From: Bacteroidota bacterium
GTDB lineage: Bacteria > Bacteroidota > Bacteroidia > B-17B0 > Aurantibacillaceae
Direction of reading: 5' to 3'
Length of the DNA: 13,574 nt
NCBI GenBank assembly: GCA_023433205.1
Contig: JAEZDS010000229.1
Span: forward strand, 1-13,574
In this document: positions 1 through 7,798 of the stretch, piece by piece
How the letters are laid out: every line of letters begins with the position of its first letter
Position numbering within the stretch: the stretch's first letter is position 1
Program-made: the position numbers and the translations under genes
The notes under the pieces: model-generated
Told to the model about the DNA's origin: nothing
Seen by the model: only the letters and a program-made list of their open reading frames with translations
Databases searched by the model: none

Positions 1-27
1 GTCCTCTCACACACTAAGCAACCCTCA

Positions 28-3000
28 ATGAGTATCATACGCAGTACTTTTCTGCTGTTATTTTGCGCGGCATTCCTGCAAATACAGTCACAGCAGCAGA
101 ACAATTTATCTCCTGCCACTACCGGCACTTTAATCAACAGAGGATGCGGAACTCCTCCACTGCCGGCACAATTCGAGAACTGGGTGCAGGGTTTTTCGCA
201 GCCGCAGCAAAATCAGGGCAAACTTGGCGGCGGGCAAACCATGTCGGTCTTTAATATCCCGGTGGTTGTTCATATTATCCATAACAACGAGCCGGTTAAT
301 TCGGTGAACGCCACCACAGGCGGCAACCTGAATGCGGCGCAGATCATTGATCAGATCAATATCCTTAACAGGGATTTTAATGGCTTGAACAGCGACACCA
401 GTAATATACCGGCGGTGTTTAAACCATTGCTGGGAAAATTTCAGTTCAATTTTTGTCTGGCCGTTGTCAATCCCACAGGTGGTGTAATGGCTGAGCCAGG
501 TATCGACAGAATTAACAGGGTGAGCAAGAGCTGGAACGCGCCACCATACAGCTCAGCCTATGTTACCAATACAATAAAACCCGGCAGTATCTGGGATCCG
601 ACAAAATACCTGAACATGTGGGTGATGAACCTGAGCGGTGGTTTGCTCGGATTTGCAACCTGGCCAAACCCGGGCACCTCCAGCCTTACAGGCATACCAA
701 CCAATTACGGCAGTTTAACTACCGACGGACTGGTGATGCGCAACAGCGCTTTTGGCAGTATAGGAACGGCAGTTAACAACACGCCTTATCACCTGGGCAG
801 GACAGCTGTTCACGAACTTGGGCACTGGCTGGGTTTGCGTCACATCTGGGGCGATGCCACCTGCGGCAGCGATCACTGTAACGATACGCCCCCTGCGCAG
901 AACGCGAATTATAATTGTCCTACGCACCCCTACAAATCGGGTGTATGTACCGGCAATACAAACGGTGAGATGACCATGAATTACATGGATTATACCAACG
1001 ATGCCTGTATGTACATGTTCAGCAACGACCAAAAAAACAGGGCGCAGCTTATCATGACACATTCACCCCTGCGCTCCACGCTGCTTACTTCAACGGTTTG
1101 TAATACACCAACGGTCACCAATGAAGTCGGCATTCTGTACGTGCAGAGTCCCACCTACTCGCAGGTGATCAATTGTAATAATACCATCAACCCTTCGGTG
1201 GTGATGCACAACTTTGGCAGCAATACCATTACCACCGCCACCTATAGTTATAATCTGAACGGTGTCAACACCCAGACTATTTCCTGGACGGGCAGTCTGG
1301 CGCCTAACAGCAGCGCAACCGTGAACCTCCCATCAATAACCAACCTCAGTAATGGTTCGCACCAGTACAATGTTGGTATTTATTCTCCCAATGGTTCAAC
1401 AGACCCCTATCTCACCAACAATACCAACAACCAGCAATTTTCTGTTAGCGGTTCATTTACCATCAGCACAAGCGGACCTTCGGCAGTATGTGCGGGAGAA
1501 ACGGCCACTTTCACGGCCGCAAGCACAGCAAATTCGTATACCTGGAATCCGGGCGCGGTAAGCGGAAGTGTGGCCCTGTTCAGTCCTGCCGCTTCAACGA
1601 TCTATACACTTGCCGCCTCAAACGGCAGCTGTGTAAATACACGCACGCTTGCTATTACAGTTCTGCCATCGCCTACCGTATCGGTAAATTCCGCCACTAT
1701 TTGTTCAGGAAATGCAGCAGTGCTCAATGCAGGCGGCGCCTGTACTTATACCTGGATGCCGGGAACGGCCAACACCTCATCAATATCGGTTACTCCCGGA
1801 AGCAGCACCATATATACCTTAACGGCCTCAGGCTGCAACGGCTGTTCGGTGACCAGGAACGCTACTGTTTCGGTGGTTTCAGCACCTTCACTTTCAGTGA
1901 CCATCGCACCAAGCGGTTCATTATGTCCCGGCGGATCGGCAACCCTTACCGCTAACGGTGCAGCAAGTTACAGCTGGCAGGGCGGCGGCAACAGCAATGT
2001 GCTGGTGGTGAGCCCCACCATAACAAGCACCTACAGCTTAGGTGGAAGCAATGGCGCCTGCAGCGCTACAACCTCAGCTGTGGTTGGGGTGGGAAACAAT
2101 TCGCTTGTAATCGGCATTACACCGAGTCCCGCAACGGTGTGCGCCGGCAATACCCTGGCGATCACCGCCAGCGGAGCCAACACTTACAGCTGGAGCAACG
2201 GCAGCAATTCTCCTGTGCTGAACCTGAGTCCAGCTGCAAACACAACATATACAGTATCGGGCACTAACGGTTTGTGTTCTGCCACAGCCACTGTGAATGT
2301 TTCGGTGATTGCCCAGCCGGTTGTGAGCCTCAATGCCTCGCCGGGTGTATCGGTGTGTGCGGGTTCACAACTGCAGCTCAGCGCTTCCGGCGCTTCAAGT
2401 TATTCATGGAGCAGCGGCTCAACCTCACAAAGTATAGTGGTAACACCAACCTCTGCAACAGTTTATTCAGTAACCGGTTTTAATCAGGGCTGTTCAACAT
2501 CGCAGTCGATTGTGACCGGCATCAGCGGCTCAACGCTGGGGCTGGCATTAAGCGCACAGCCAGGCACCGTTTGCAGCGGGGGCCAGTCTATCTTAAGCGC
2601 GGCAGGCATCTCAAATTACACCTGGACCGGTTCAGGAATCAGCGGCTCTGCGGCCGTGAATCCGGTGAGCAGCAGCGTTTATACATTAACTGGCAGCGAT
2701 GGGCCCTGCCCTGCAAGTGCTACTATAGCGGTGCTTGTACAGGATGCCCCTGCACTGCAGTTGAACGCAGACACCTTAAATATTTGCCAGGGTCAGAGTG
2801 TTCTGATAGGAGTTGCGGGCCCTTATACTTCAATTAACTGGATGCCCGGCAGTTCAGGTGGACAGAGCATCACTGTGTCGCCGGTTTCGGGAACCAGTTA
2901 CACAGTTAACGCAACGGGCGCCCCCGGCGGCTGTTCGGCAAGCAGCGTAATAGTGGTGAATGTTGCTTCTGCACCAAACGCAGTGCTAAGTACCAGTAAT

Positions 3001-3453
3001 ACGCCCTGCGACGAACCCTGCACAGGCATTATGAATGCAGTACCCGTTGGCGGAACCGCCCCCTATACTTTCAGTATTTCCGGTTCGGGCTGTAACTCTT
3101 TACCATGTGTTAACCTCTGCCCTGCTCTTTATACGCTGTACATCACCGACGCTGCAGGCTGCAAACAAGTGAAGTACTTTAGTATTGAATGTTATAGTAC
3201 GGTATCGGCAACCGAACTGGATGCGGACAGCGAATTAAGCGTGTATCCAAATCCCGCGCAGTCAGAAATTCAGGTGCGGGCAAGCGGATTGTTCGGGTAC
3301 AGCATTTATAGTGAACTGGGGCAGTTGCTTTCTCAGAGAAACGATTGTACAAATAATGAGAAGATCATGATAAACGAATTCCCTAAAGGTATTTATCTGA
3401 TCCAGATCAGGCAGCACGATAAAGTGCTGAACAGAAAATTTGTGAAGGAGTGA
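28..3453 (+). CDS. Secreted M43-family zinc metalloprotease with Ig-like repeats and T9SS sorting domain
   Basis: Probable secreted or cell-surface metallopeptidase of the M43 (pappalysin/cytophagalysin-like) family. A signal peptide is visible at residues 1-21 (hydrophobic FLLLFCAAFL, then QSQQ). The catalytic domain spans roughly residues 70-350. It has the zinc site HELGHWLGLRH (H262, E263, H266, H272), the family glycine G269 and a downstream Met-turn, NYMDY (M320). Residues about 365-475 look like a beta-rich CARDB-type domain. Seven Ig-like repeats follow (about 482-980), then a SprB-like repeat (about 985-1055, GGTAPYTFSISG and YTLYITDAAGC). The last 75 residues form a type A T9SS C-terminal domain with SVYPNPA and GIYLIQI. 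Export would be by Sec, then the T9SS, with removal of the C-terminal domain. ATG at 28 places the signal peptide at the N-terminus; no promoter fits in the 27 bases upstream. It converges on the MORN gene with 27 bases between and no clear terminator. The substrate is unknown. Confidence 0.93.
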   Translation: MSIIRSTFLLLFCAAFLQIQSQQQNNLSPATTGTLINRGCGTPPLPAQFENWVQGFSQPQQNQGKLGGGQTMSVFNIPVVVHIIHNNEPVNSVNATTGGNLNAAQIIDQINILNRDFNGLNSDTSNIPAVFKPLLGKFQFNFCLAVVNPTGGVMAEPGIDRINRVSKSWNAPPYSSAYVTNTIKPGSIWDPTKYLNMWVMNLSGGLLGFATWPNPGTSSLTGIPTNYGSLTTDGLVMRNSAFGSIGTAVNNTPYHLGRTAVHELGHWLGLRHIWGDATCGSDHCNDTPPAQNANYNCPTHPYKSGVCTGNTNGEMTMNYMDYTNDACMYMFSNDQKNRAQLIMTHSPLRSTLLTSTVCNTPTVTNEVGILYVQSPTYSQVINCNNTINPSVVMHNFGSNTITTATYSYNLNGVNTQTISWTGSLAPNSSATVNLPSITNLSNGSHQYNVGIYSPNGSTDPYLTNNTNNQQFSVSGSFTISTSGPSAVCAGETATFTAASTANSYTWNPGAVSGSVALFSPAASTIYTLAASNGSCVNTRTLAITVLPSPTVSVNSATICSGNAAVLNAGGACTYTWMPGTANTSSISVTPGSSTIYTLTASGCNGCSVTRNATVSVVSAPSLSVTIAPSGSLCPGGSATLTANGAASYSWQGGGNSNVLVVSPTITSTYSLGGSNGACSATTSAVVGVGNNSLVIGITPSPATVCAGNTLAITASGANTYSWSNGSNSPVLNLSPAANTTYTVSGTNGLCSATATVNVSVIAQPVVSLNASPGVSVCAGSQLQLSASGASSYSWSSGSTSQSIVVTPTSATVYSVTGFNQGCSTSQSIVTGISGSTLGLALSAQPGTVCSGGQSILSAAGISNYTWTGSGISGSAAVNPVSSSVYTLTGSDGPCPASATIAVLVQDAPALQLNADTLNICQGQSVLIGVAGPYTSINWMPGSSGGQSITVSPVSGTSYTVNATGAPGGCSASSVIVVNVASAPNAVLSTSNTPCDEPCTGIMNAVPVGGTAPYTFSISGSGCNSLPCVNLCPALYTLYITDAAGCKQVKYFSIECYSTVSATELDADSELSVYPNPAQSEIQVRASGLFGYSIYSELGQLLSQRNDCTNNEKIMINEFPKGIYLIQIRQHDKVLNRKFVKE
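1471..2970 (+). repeat. Seven tandem Ig-like repeats of about 72 codons inside the metalloprotease gene
   Basis: Protein-level tandem repeat. The first conserved Cys of each unit lies at residues 488, 559, 633, 705, 777, 849 and 920, giving spacings of 71, 74, 72, 72, 72 and 71. Each unit has the pattern C-x-G, then a Y-x-W or related aromatic pair (SYTW, TYTW, SYSW, TYSW, SYSW, NYTW, SINW), then a TVYTVTG-like strand. A second Cys follows 44-49 residues after the first (for example 535, 678, 750, 822, 894 and 969), which suggests one disulfide per unit. The repeats are diverged at the DNA level, so this is an old domain array and not a recent expansion. It is probably a stalk or adhesion/substrate-binding region. 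Confidence 0.85.
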
Positions 3454-3480
3454 GCAGGAGGGGATTTCGGGGAGTATTGA

Positions 3481-4383
3481 TCAGTTGTTGTCTTCAAGTA
3501 TTGCAGTTACCTCAGGCTGGCGCTGAAATCGGTCACTGATCCATTGCCCTGATAACAGCACCTCATTATTTTTGTCAAGCATCATGCCATTGCCTTCCCG
3601 CAGATCATTTTTCCATTGGCCGACATACTTTTCACCGCTCGCAAAATAATAGGTACCGGTGCCTTCACGGTTTCCATTCACGAATTCTCCCTCATACACG
3701 TCACCATTGGCCCATGTATAGCGGCCGTTACCATGCCGAAGGTTCTCCAGCCACTGACCATCATATACGCCCTTTGAATCAAAAATCCCTATACCAGAGC
3801 CACAGGCCATGTTGTTGCGGATCTCACCATAATAACAAACTTCTGCCTTTTTCACTTTAAACTGCAGACGCCCGTGGTCATTACGCAACGCGGCAACTGT
3901 TTCCTGCAGCTCAGAGTTTACGGCTTCAAGTTCCTGTTTGGCGCTGGCCACATTTAAAAGCACATTCAAGAGTGAATCATTCAGAAAGCATGTCCTGTTG
4001 AGATCTTCATCAAATTGTTTCACCAGCATTCCCTTTTCAGCAATTTTCCTGAAAAGCTGCTGGTTTTGTTTTGCCAGGCTATCCTTTGCGAGTAAAAACC
4101 TGTGATAATTAAAAACATATTTGTTTGCCTTCCCGGACCAGTAATGATAGGGCTGTAAAGTTTCAGCTTTCTCATACAATTTAAGAGCCTCAGCAAACTT
4201 ATTGTCGAGCAACAAGTCATTTGCCTGCAAAACGGTTTTGTGATAGTTCAATGAATCGGCATATGCACTTCGTTCTTTTTGCCAGCTTCGTGAGGCAGTG
4301 AAAAAGCTGATCCCAATAACCAGCAGCAACGCAAGCGGCGTTAGCCGTCTGATCAATTTCCAATATTTCATCTTTTCTTTCAT
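3481..4383 (-). CDS. Membrane-anchored TPR/coiled-coil protein with C-terminal MORN repeats
   Basis: A protein of 300 residues. The ATG at 4383 is preferred over an in-frame extension to 4455, because it lies 4 bases behind the stop of the upstream DUF2490 gene and puts a basic, then hydrophobic, anchor at the N-terminus (KLIRRL, then TPLALLLVIGISFF, residues about 10-28). Residues 50-78 resemble a TPR-type helical pair (LLLDNKFAEALKLYEKAETL). Residues about 135-178 are a probable coiled coil. Residues about 184-285 hold four to five MORN repeats (YYGEIRNN, VYDGQWLENLRHGNGRY, VYEGEFVNGNREGTGTY, KYVGQWKNDLREGNG). MORN repeats usually mediate protein or lipid contacts; no enzymatic domain is visible. 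The protein is probably exposed to the periplasm and anchored in the inner membrane. It is probably co-transcribed with the DUF2490 gene. The specific role is unknown. Confidence 0.85.
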   Translation of the reverse strand: MKEKMKYWKLIRRLTPLALLLVIGISFFTASRSWQKERSAYADSLNYHKTVLQANDLLLDNKFAEALKLYEKAETLQPYHYWSGKANKYVFNYHRFLLAKDSLAKQNQQLFRKIAEKGMLVKQFDEDLNRTCFLNDSLLNVLLNVASAKQELEAVNSELQETVAALRNDHGRLQFKVKKAEVCYYGEIRNNMACGSGIGIFDSKGVYDGQWLENLRHGNGRYTWANGDVYEGEFVNGNREGTGTYYFASGEKYVGQWKNDLREGNGMMLDKNNEVLLSGQWISDRFQRQPEVTAILEDNN

Positions 4384-4387
4384 TAAT

Positions 4388-5191
4388 CTAGAATCCCATA
4401 TTAATAGTAGGCAGTTTGTTCTCCACTTTGCGGCTGTCAAATCCAATAAACACATTCAGCCGCAATATGTGTGTAGTACCATATTCAAAGCCGTTAGACA
4501 TCTGCCCCACCGTCCACATATGGCCGGCAAAAAACGTGAGGTTCTTATTCAAAATATATCCAAATCCGTTATAAGTCCGGAAATCTTCAAAAGGATTGGA
4601 AATAACTGATTTACCAGACTGCATAAAAATTTCGGCACTGGGTGAGAAGAAAAAAGTTCCCACCTGAAGTTGAGGTTTATTAAGCGATATGTAAGCGAAG
4701 AATTTGTAGCGGTAACGATTAGTGTAGTTATACTCTGCGTCAGGTTCATTGGTTTTTTTCCAACGATGTTCAAACCTGAACTGATGATAAAGTTTTACTC
4801 TGCCCATAGAGGGCATCGAGAACAGCCACTGATGCCAGATGCGGGGTTCCAGGGTAACATTCTGGTATCTTGTGCTTCCGGGAGAGGGAGAAAAGTTAAG
4901 GATCAGAGCCGGACCCACAACAATCTCAAAATACGGATTCAAATAAATATTCAGACCAAACCTGTTATAAATCTGTCGATTTCTGCCTATAAAATCATTC
5001 AGGTTGCTTTCACTGTTTCTTAGCCTGTAGTGATGTTCGCCGTAATAACCTATTTTTTCACTAAATCTGCCTTTCAGATAAACGCCGTTCCAGAGTCCGG
5101 TTTCCTGTAGTGTTCTCCCGCCTGACTGCCCCTGCACCTTGAAGACCAGCAAAAAACAAAAGATCGAAAAAATATAATTGAAAGCCTTCAT
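4388..5191 (-). CDS. DUF2490 family protein, probable outer-membrane beta-barrel
   Basis: A protein of 267 residues with a clear signal peptide (residues 1-20, FNYIFSIFCFLLVF, ending VQG before QS). The rest alternates aromatic and polar residues in short strands typical of a beta-barrel: KIGYYGEHHYRLR, NIYLNPYFEIVVGP, KLYHQFRFEHRWKK, YRYKFFAYISLN, VGTFFFSPSAEIFM and HILRLNVFIGF. The overall pattern, with an EHRW-type strand in the middle, matches DUF2490 proteins common in Bacteroidota. Their function is not established. The ATG at 5191 is the only sensible start. It is first in a likely two-gene unit with the MORN protein (4-base gap). The 126-base leader upstream holds an inverted repeat but no convincing promoter box. 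Confidence is high for a secreted barrel-like protein and moderate for the family name. Confidence 0.82.
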   Translation of the reverse strand: MKAFNYIFSIFCFLLVFKVQGQSGGRTLQETGLWNGVYLKGRFSEKIGYYGEHHYRLRNSESNLNDFIGRNRQIYNRFGLNIYLNPYFEIVVGPALILNFSPSPGSTRYQNVTLEPRIWHQWLFSMPSMGRVKLYHQFRFEHRWKKTNEPDAEYNYTNRYRYKFFAYISLNKPQLQVGTFFFSPSAEIFMQSGKSVISNPFEDFRTYNGFGYILNKNLTFFAGHMWTVGQMSNGFEYGTTHILRLNVFIGFDSRKVENKLPTINMGF

Positions 5192-5208
5192 TCCGGACTG
5201 CTGGTGGA

Positions 5209-5244
5209 GGATGTGAGTGAAAATTTTATCAAATAATCACATCC
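5209..5244. promoter_or_regulatory. Inverted repeat upstream of the DUF2490 gene
   Basis: Perfect 8-base arms (GGATGTGA at 5209-5216 and TCACATCC at 5237-5244) flank a 20-base AT-rich centre that is itself partly palindromic. It lies 18-53 bases upstream of the ATG at 5191, in the only non-coding stretch between the GT9 and DUF2490 genes. It could be an operator or a 5' leader hairpin. No canonical TAnnTTTG box is convincing here, and the spacing makes chance occurrence possible. Confidence 0.35.
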
Positions 5245-5317
5245 ATCAGGGTTAAATTTATGTTGATCCATTTTCAGGTAATTTCTAAAAATAAGAGAAA
5301 TTAAGAAAAGATCGAAA

Positions 5318-6286
5318 TTATTTGAGGTTTTTTAGGAACTCATAATCGATGTCCTGCATACACCTGAAGTGCCCACGGGGACAACGTCTGTATCCCAATT
5401 TGGAACAAGGACGGCAACCGAGGTTTTTAATTTCCAGAATCAGGTTTTGCGGATGTGGTTTATAAGGCGCCATGCCAAATTCGGGGATGGTATTGCCCCA
5501 CACGGAGATGATCTTTTTGTTGTAAGCTGCAGCAATGTGCATCATACCGGTATCAGAGGTAATTACCCAGCCTGCCTGTTCAATTACGGAAGCACTCTGG
5601 TTAATTGAAAATTGTCCGCTGCCGTTAACCAGGTGTGGAAACAACTTCCTCAACTCATCAGCCACAGGTTTGTCTTCTTTACCTCCAAGCAATACAACAG
5701 GCATAGTTGCGCGGTCGCAGATCTGCACAAGTTTGTTGAAGGGAATTTGTTTTGTAGGATAAGAACCACCGATCACAAGAACTAAAAATTCTTTTTGCTG
5801 TCCCTTAAAAAAAAGTTTTGCCGTATCTATTTTTTCATCCTCCCCGATAAAATAATCCAGTCCCTCGCCATCGTTAATAATACCTGCAGGCGCCATACCT
5901 TCAAAGTAACGGTCAACAATATGTTTTTGGGGAAGCAGGCTGCGCATCTTGAACCTCACAGCAAGTAATTTTTTTGAATTCAGCTTATCAAAACTCAGGG
6001 TTTTTACTCCCAAAGCCTGACGAAGTCTATAACTGCGCAGGTTTTTATGCAGGTCGGCTACAAGATCAAATTTTTCTTCTTTCAGCTGTGGAACCACCTC
6101 AGAAAGCGCGCCTGAAAAATGATGCACTTTTGTTACGTAGGGATTATGTTCCAGCACTTCTCTGAATGCCGTTTTGGTTACCACATGTACCTCTGCGTTT
6201 AACTGTTTGCTGAAGGCCCGGATGAGGGGTGTAGTTAACACCACATCGCCAATTGAACTAAACCGTATGACCAGAATTTTCTTCAG
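5318..6286 (-). CDS. Glycosyltransferase family 9 (heptosyltransferase-like), non-canonical start
   Basis: Probable inner-membrane-associated GT-B glycosyltransferase of the ADP-heptose:LPS heptosyltransferase family, acting in LPS core or related glycan assembly. The N-terminal Rossmann motif KKILVIRFSSIGDVVLTTP is complete. The C-terminal half has the donor-site region SDTGMMHIAAA, then VWGNTIPEFGMAPY, and the cysteine pattern GCRPCSKLG, CPRGHF, CM common in Bacteroidota members. The first ATG, GTG or TTG in frame is GTG at 6244, which would remove the first beta strand and the conserved GD loop. Upstream of it are only CTG at 6286 and ATT at 6292, the latter directly behind an in-frame TAG that is the stop of the EamA gene. 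I place the start at CTG 6286 (322 residues), because that gives the usual (M)KKILVIRFSSIGD beginning. It is probably translated by coupling to EamA. Family confidence is high; the start is uncertain. Confidence 0.88.
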   Translation of the reverse strand: MKKILVIRFSSIGDVVLTTPLIRAFSKQLNAEVHVVTKTAFREVLEHNPYVTKVHHFSGALSEVVPQLKEEKFDLVADLHKNLRSYRLRQALGVKTLSFDKLNSKKLLAVRFKMRSLLPQKHIVDRYFEGMAPAGIINDGEGLDYFIGEDEKIDTAKLFFKGQQKEFLVLVIGGSYPTKQIPFNKLVQICDRATMPVVLLGGKEDKPVADELRKLFPHLVNGSGQFSINQSASVIEQAGWVITSDTGMMHIAAAYNKKIISVWGNTIPEFGMAPYKPHPQNLILEIKNLGCRPCSKLGYRRCPRGHFRCMQDIDYEFLKNLK

Positions 6287-6292
6287 AGAAAT

Positions 6293-7201
6293 CTAATTTA
6301 GTAATTCTTCAGGTTGTGGCTTATTTCTCTCACTTAATCCACGCAAATAAGAATTAAGAAAGATTGCGGCCAGGATAATACATACGCCGATATAAAAAGA
6401 AGGAGATACCTCCTGATTTTCCCGGTAAAAAAGAATGGCCCAGATGATGCCATACACAGTTTCAAGATTGATAGTAAGTACAATGGTGTAGGGACTAATA
6501 TACCTGGCCAGGTTCACTGAAGTGATAAACGGAAAAACCGTACAAACCAGACTAAGTAATAAGATGCCCGTAACAGATTGCATGTCGAGCACAAAAAACT
6601 CAGTATTAAAACCAACAGTATAGGCTATAAAAAGGGTGAGTCCGAGCAACGCCGAGCCAATCTCATAAAAACTTATAACCGCAGGCGGCAGGCGGTGCGA
6701 CATGATGCCGTTAAGTACTCCGAACAGTGAGGAGGTAAAAGCAGCAACTATTCCCAGTATAATCCCCAGCCAGAATTGTGTTTCAATTGAAAAGATAAGC
6801 GCTATGGCAGCAATGATCACCAGTCCGATCACAATTTCGTAGAGTCTGACCTTCCGTTTAAAAAAGAAAGGTTCTATAACAGCGCTGAACAAAGTGCCGG
6901 TGCTGAAGGCAACCATTGTAACACTGATATTCGACGCTTTGATGGCCCCGTAAAAAGTAAGCCAGTGAACCATTATAATAATGCCTATTCCGCCGAGCTG
7001 CCAGAGCTGACGACGACTTACCCTTATCTGCTGTTTTGAGATTATCAAATACAGGAACATGGCCGCCACAGTTATAAGGATGCGGAACCACACAAGTTGC
7101 CAGACATTGGCGGTTATAAAACGACCCAGTATCGGAGAAAAACCCCAGATAAAAACGATCAGATGCAGCAGCAGGAAATGTTTATTGAATCTATTACTCA
7201 C
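6293..7201 (-). CDS. EamA/DMT superfamily transporter
   Basis: A multi-pass inner-membrane protein of about 302 residues. The hydrophobic segments fit the ten-helix, two-EamA-repeat layout of the drug/metabolite transporter superfamily. Examples are HLIVFIWGFSPILGRFI at the N-terminus, IGIIIMVHWLTFYGAIKASN in the first half, LGIILGIVAAFTSSLFGVLNG opening the second half, and ETVYGIIWAILFYRE near the end. The substrate cannot be read from sequence (metabolite or amino-acid export in characterised relatives). I choose GTG at 7201 (SNRFNKHF). An in-frame TTG at 7237 lies inside the likely -7 promoter box and would add an atypical leader. It is the first gene of a probable unit with the GT9 gene, whose frame continues directly after this gene's TAG. 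Confidence 0.87.
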   Translation of the reverse strand: MSNRFNKHFLLLHLIVFIWGFSPILGRFITANVWQLVWFRILITVAAMFLYLIISKQQIRVSRRQLWQLGGIGIIIMVHWLTFYGAIKASNISVTMVAFSTGTLFSAVIEPFFFKRKVRLYEIVIGLVIIAAIALIFSIETQFWLGIILGIVAAFTSSLFGVLNGIMSHRLPPAVISFYEIGSALLGLTLFIAYTVGFNTEFFVLDMQSVTGILLLSLVCTVFPFITSVNLARYISPYTIVLTINLETVYGIIWAILFYRENQEVSPSFYIGVCIILAAIFLNSYLRGLSERNKPQPEELLN

Positions 7202-7226
7202 ATGGTCTGCCAGAGAAGCAGAGAGG

Positions 7227-7234
7227 CAAAGATA
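7227..7234 (-). promoter_or_regulatory. Bacteroidota-type -7 promoter box for the EamA-GT9 unit
   Basis: TATCTTTG on the minus strand matches the TAnnTTTG consensus of Bacteroidota primary-sigma promoters exactly. It lies 25 bases before the GTG start at 7201 and just behind the terminator of the upstream gene. No clear TTTG -33 element is seen at the usual distance, so the assignment rests on the -7 box and its position. Confidence 0.55.
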
Positions 7235-7262
7235 CAAAAGGCCCCGTTCTTTTAAGCATAAA

Positions 7263-7286
7263 AAAACCGGTCTGATGACCGGTTTT
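7263..7286 (-). terminator. Rho-independent terminator of the Cys-rich protein gene
   Basis: A perfect 10-base-pair stem (AAAACCGGTC/GACCGGTTTT) closes a 4-base loop. On the minus strand a run of seven T follows across the stem end, 23 bases after the TAA at 7309-7311. The plus-strand side lacks a good T tract, so it acts mainly on minus-strand transcripts. It separates the Cys-rich gene from the EamA unit. Confidence 0.88.
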
Positions 7287-7308
7287 AAAAAATCTTTGTC
7301 TAAGGCTG

Positions 7309-7650
7309 TTAGTAGCTAACCAGATCGGGCGACATACGGCGACAGAGTTCGGCTGTCTTGCGACAGGCTTCAGCGGCCTGTTTACAATGCGGCTTATCGG
7401 CATGCAGACCGCATTCGCGCGCGCAAACCACACAAAGCTCTTCGCAGGCCTTAAATAGCATGTTGAACCGTTCAACCCCAACCGATAAGATCCTGGCCGT
7501 AGCCTGACACATTGCCGAACACTCACGGGCCAGCAAAATACACTTCCGCATCTTCTGCACATCTTTATCGAAAAGACAGGCAGTTGCACACTTTTCACAC
7601 TCCACAGCGGTATTGTGACAGGTCTCTATAAATTTATCCAGGTTGTCCAT
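7309..7650 (-). CDS. Cys-rich four-helix-bundle copper-binding protein (Csp/DUF326-like)
   Basis: A protein of 113 residues with 14 cysteines at positions 11, 18, 21, 25, 37, 44, 48, 69, 73, 76, 80, 89, 96 and 103. They are spaced three, four or seven apart along predicted helices (CEKCATAC, CSAMC, CEELCVVCAREC, CRKTAELC). Such spacing turns Cys into the core of a helical bundle, as in copper storage proteins (Csp), which bind many Cu(I) ions through thiolates. There is no signal peptide, so it is likely a cytosolic (Csp3-type) form. ATG at 7650 is chosen; an in-frame extension to 7809 would overlap the LigD stop and encode an unrelated hydrophobic leader. It has its own terminator at 7263-7286. 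A TACGTCTG box just upstream is only a weak promoter candidate. The metal specificity is inferred. Confidence 0.85.
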   Translation of the reverse strand: MDNLDKFIETCHNTAVECEKCATACLFDKDVQKMRKCILLARECSAMCQATARILSVGVERFNMLFKACEELCVVCARECGLHADKPHCKQAAEACRKTAELCRRMSPDLVSY

Positions 7651-7798
7651 AATACACATAACAGACGTAAAAACGTGCCAGAAGGCAACACCGAAAAAAG
7701 ATCGGTAGGAGATATGGAAGATTAGCCGAAAAAAAAGCGCCGAAAAAAGTGTAGAAATTTTTCCACCATTGCAAAGAACGGTTTTACGGGAATATCCA

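Noticed and set aside
715..1062. Minus-strand open frame of 115 codons inside the metalloprotease gene
   Set aside because: It is antisense to the conserved zinc-binding catalytic domain and has no supporting signal.
1488..1955. Plus-strand 155-codon open frame inside the Ig-like repeat region
   Set aside because: It is an alternate frame of the repeat array, with Cys/Arg-rich shadow composition. The long frame has the consistent domain pattern.
1471..2970. Regular repeat spacing as a possible CRISPR or minisatellite array
   Set aside because: The period is in codons (about 72), the DNA copies are diverged, and the reading frame is continuous, so this is a protein domain array.
4298..4609. 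Plus-strand open frame opposite the MORN and DUF2490 junction
   Set aside because: It is antisense to two genes with signal peptide or membrane anchor and recognisable repeats; no domain is seen.
7194..7598. Open frame of 134 codons on the minus strand across the Cys-rich gene and its terminator
   Set aside because: It is a frame shadow of the Cys-rich protein gene, runs through the rho-independent terminator and has an Arg/Cys-rich composition unlike a real protein.
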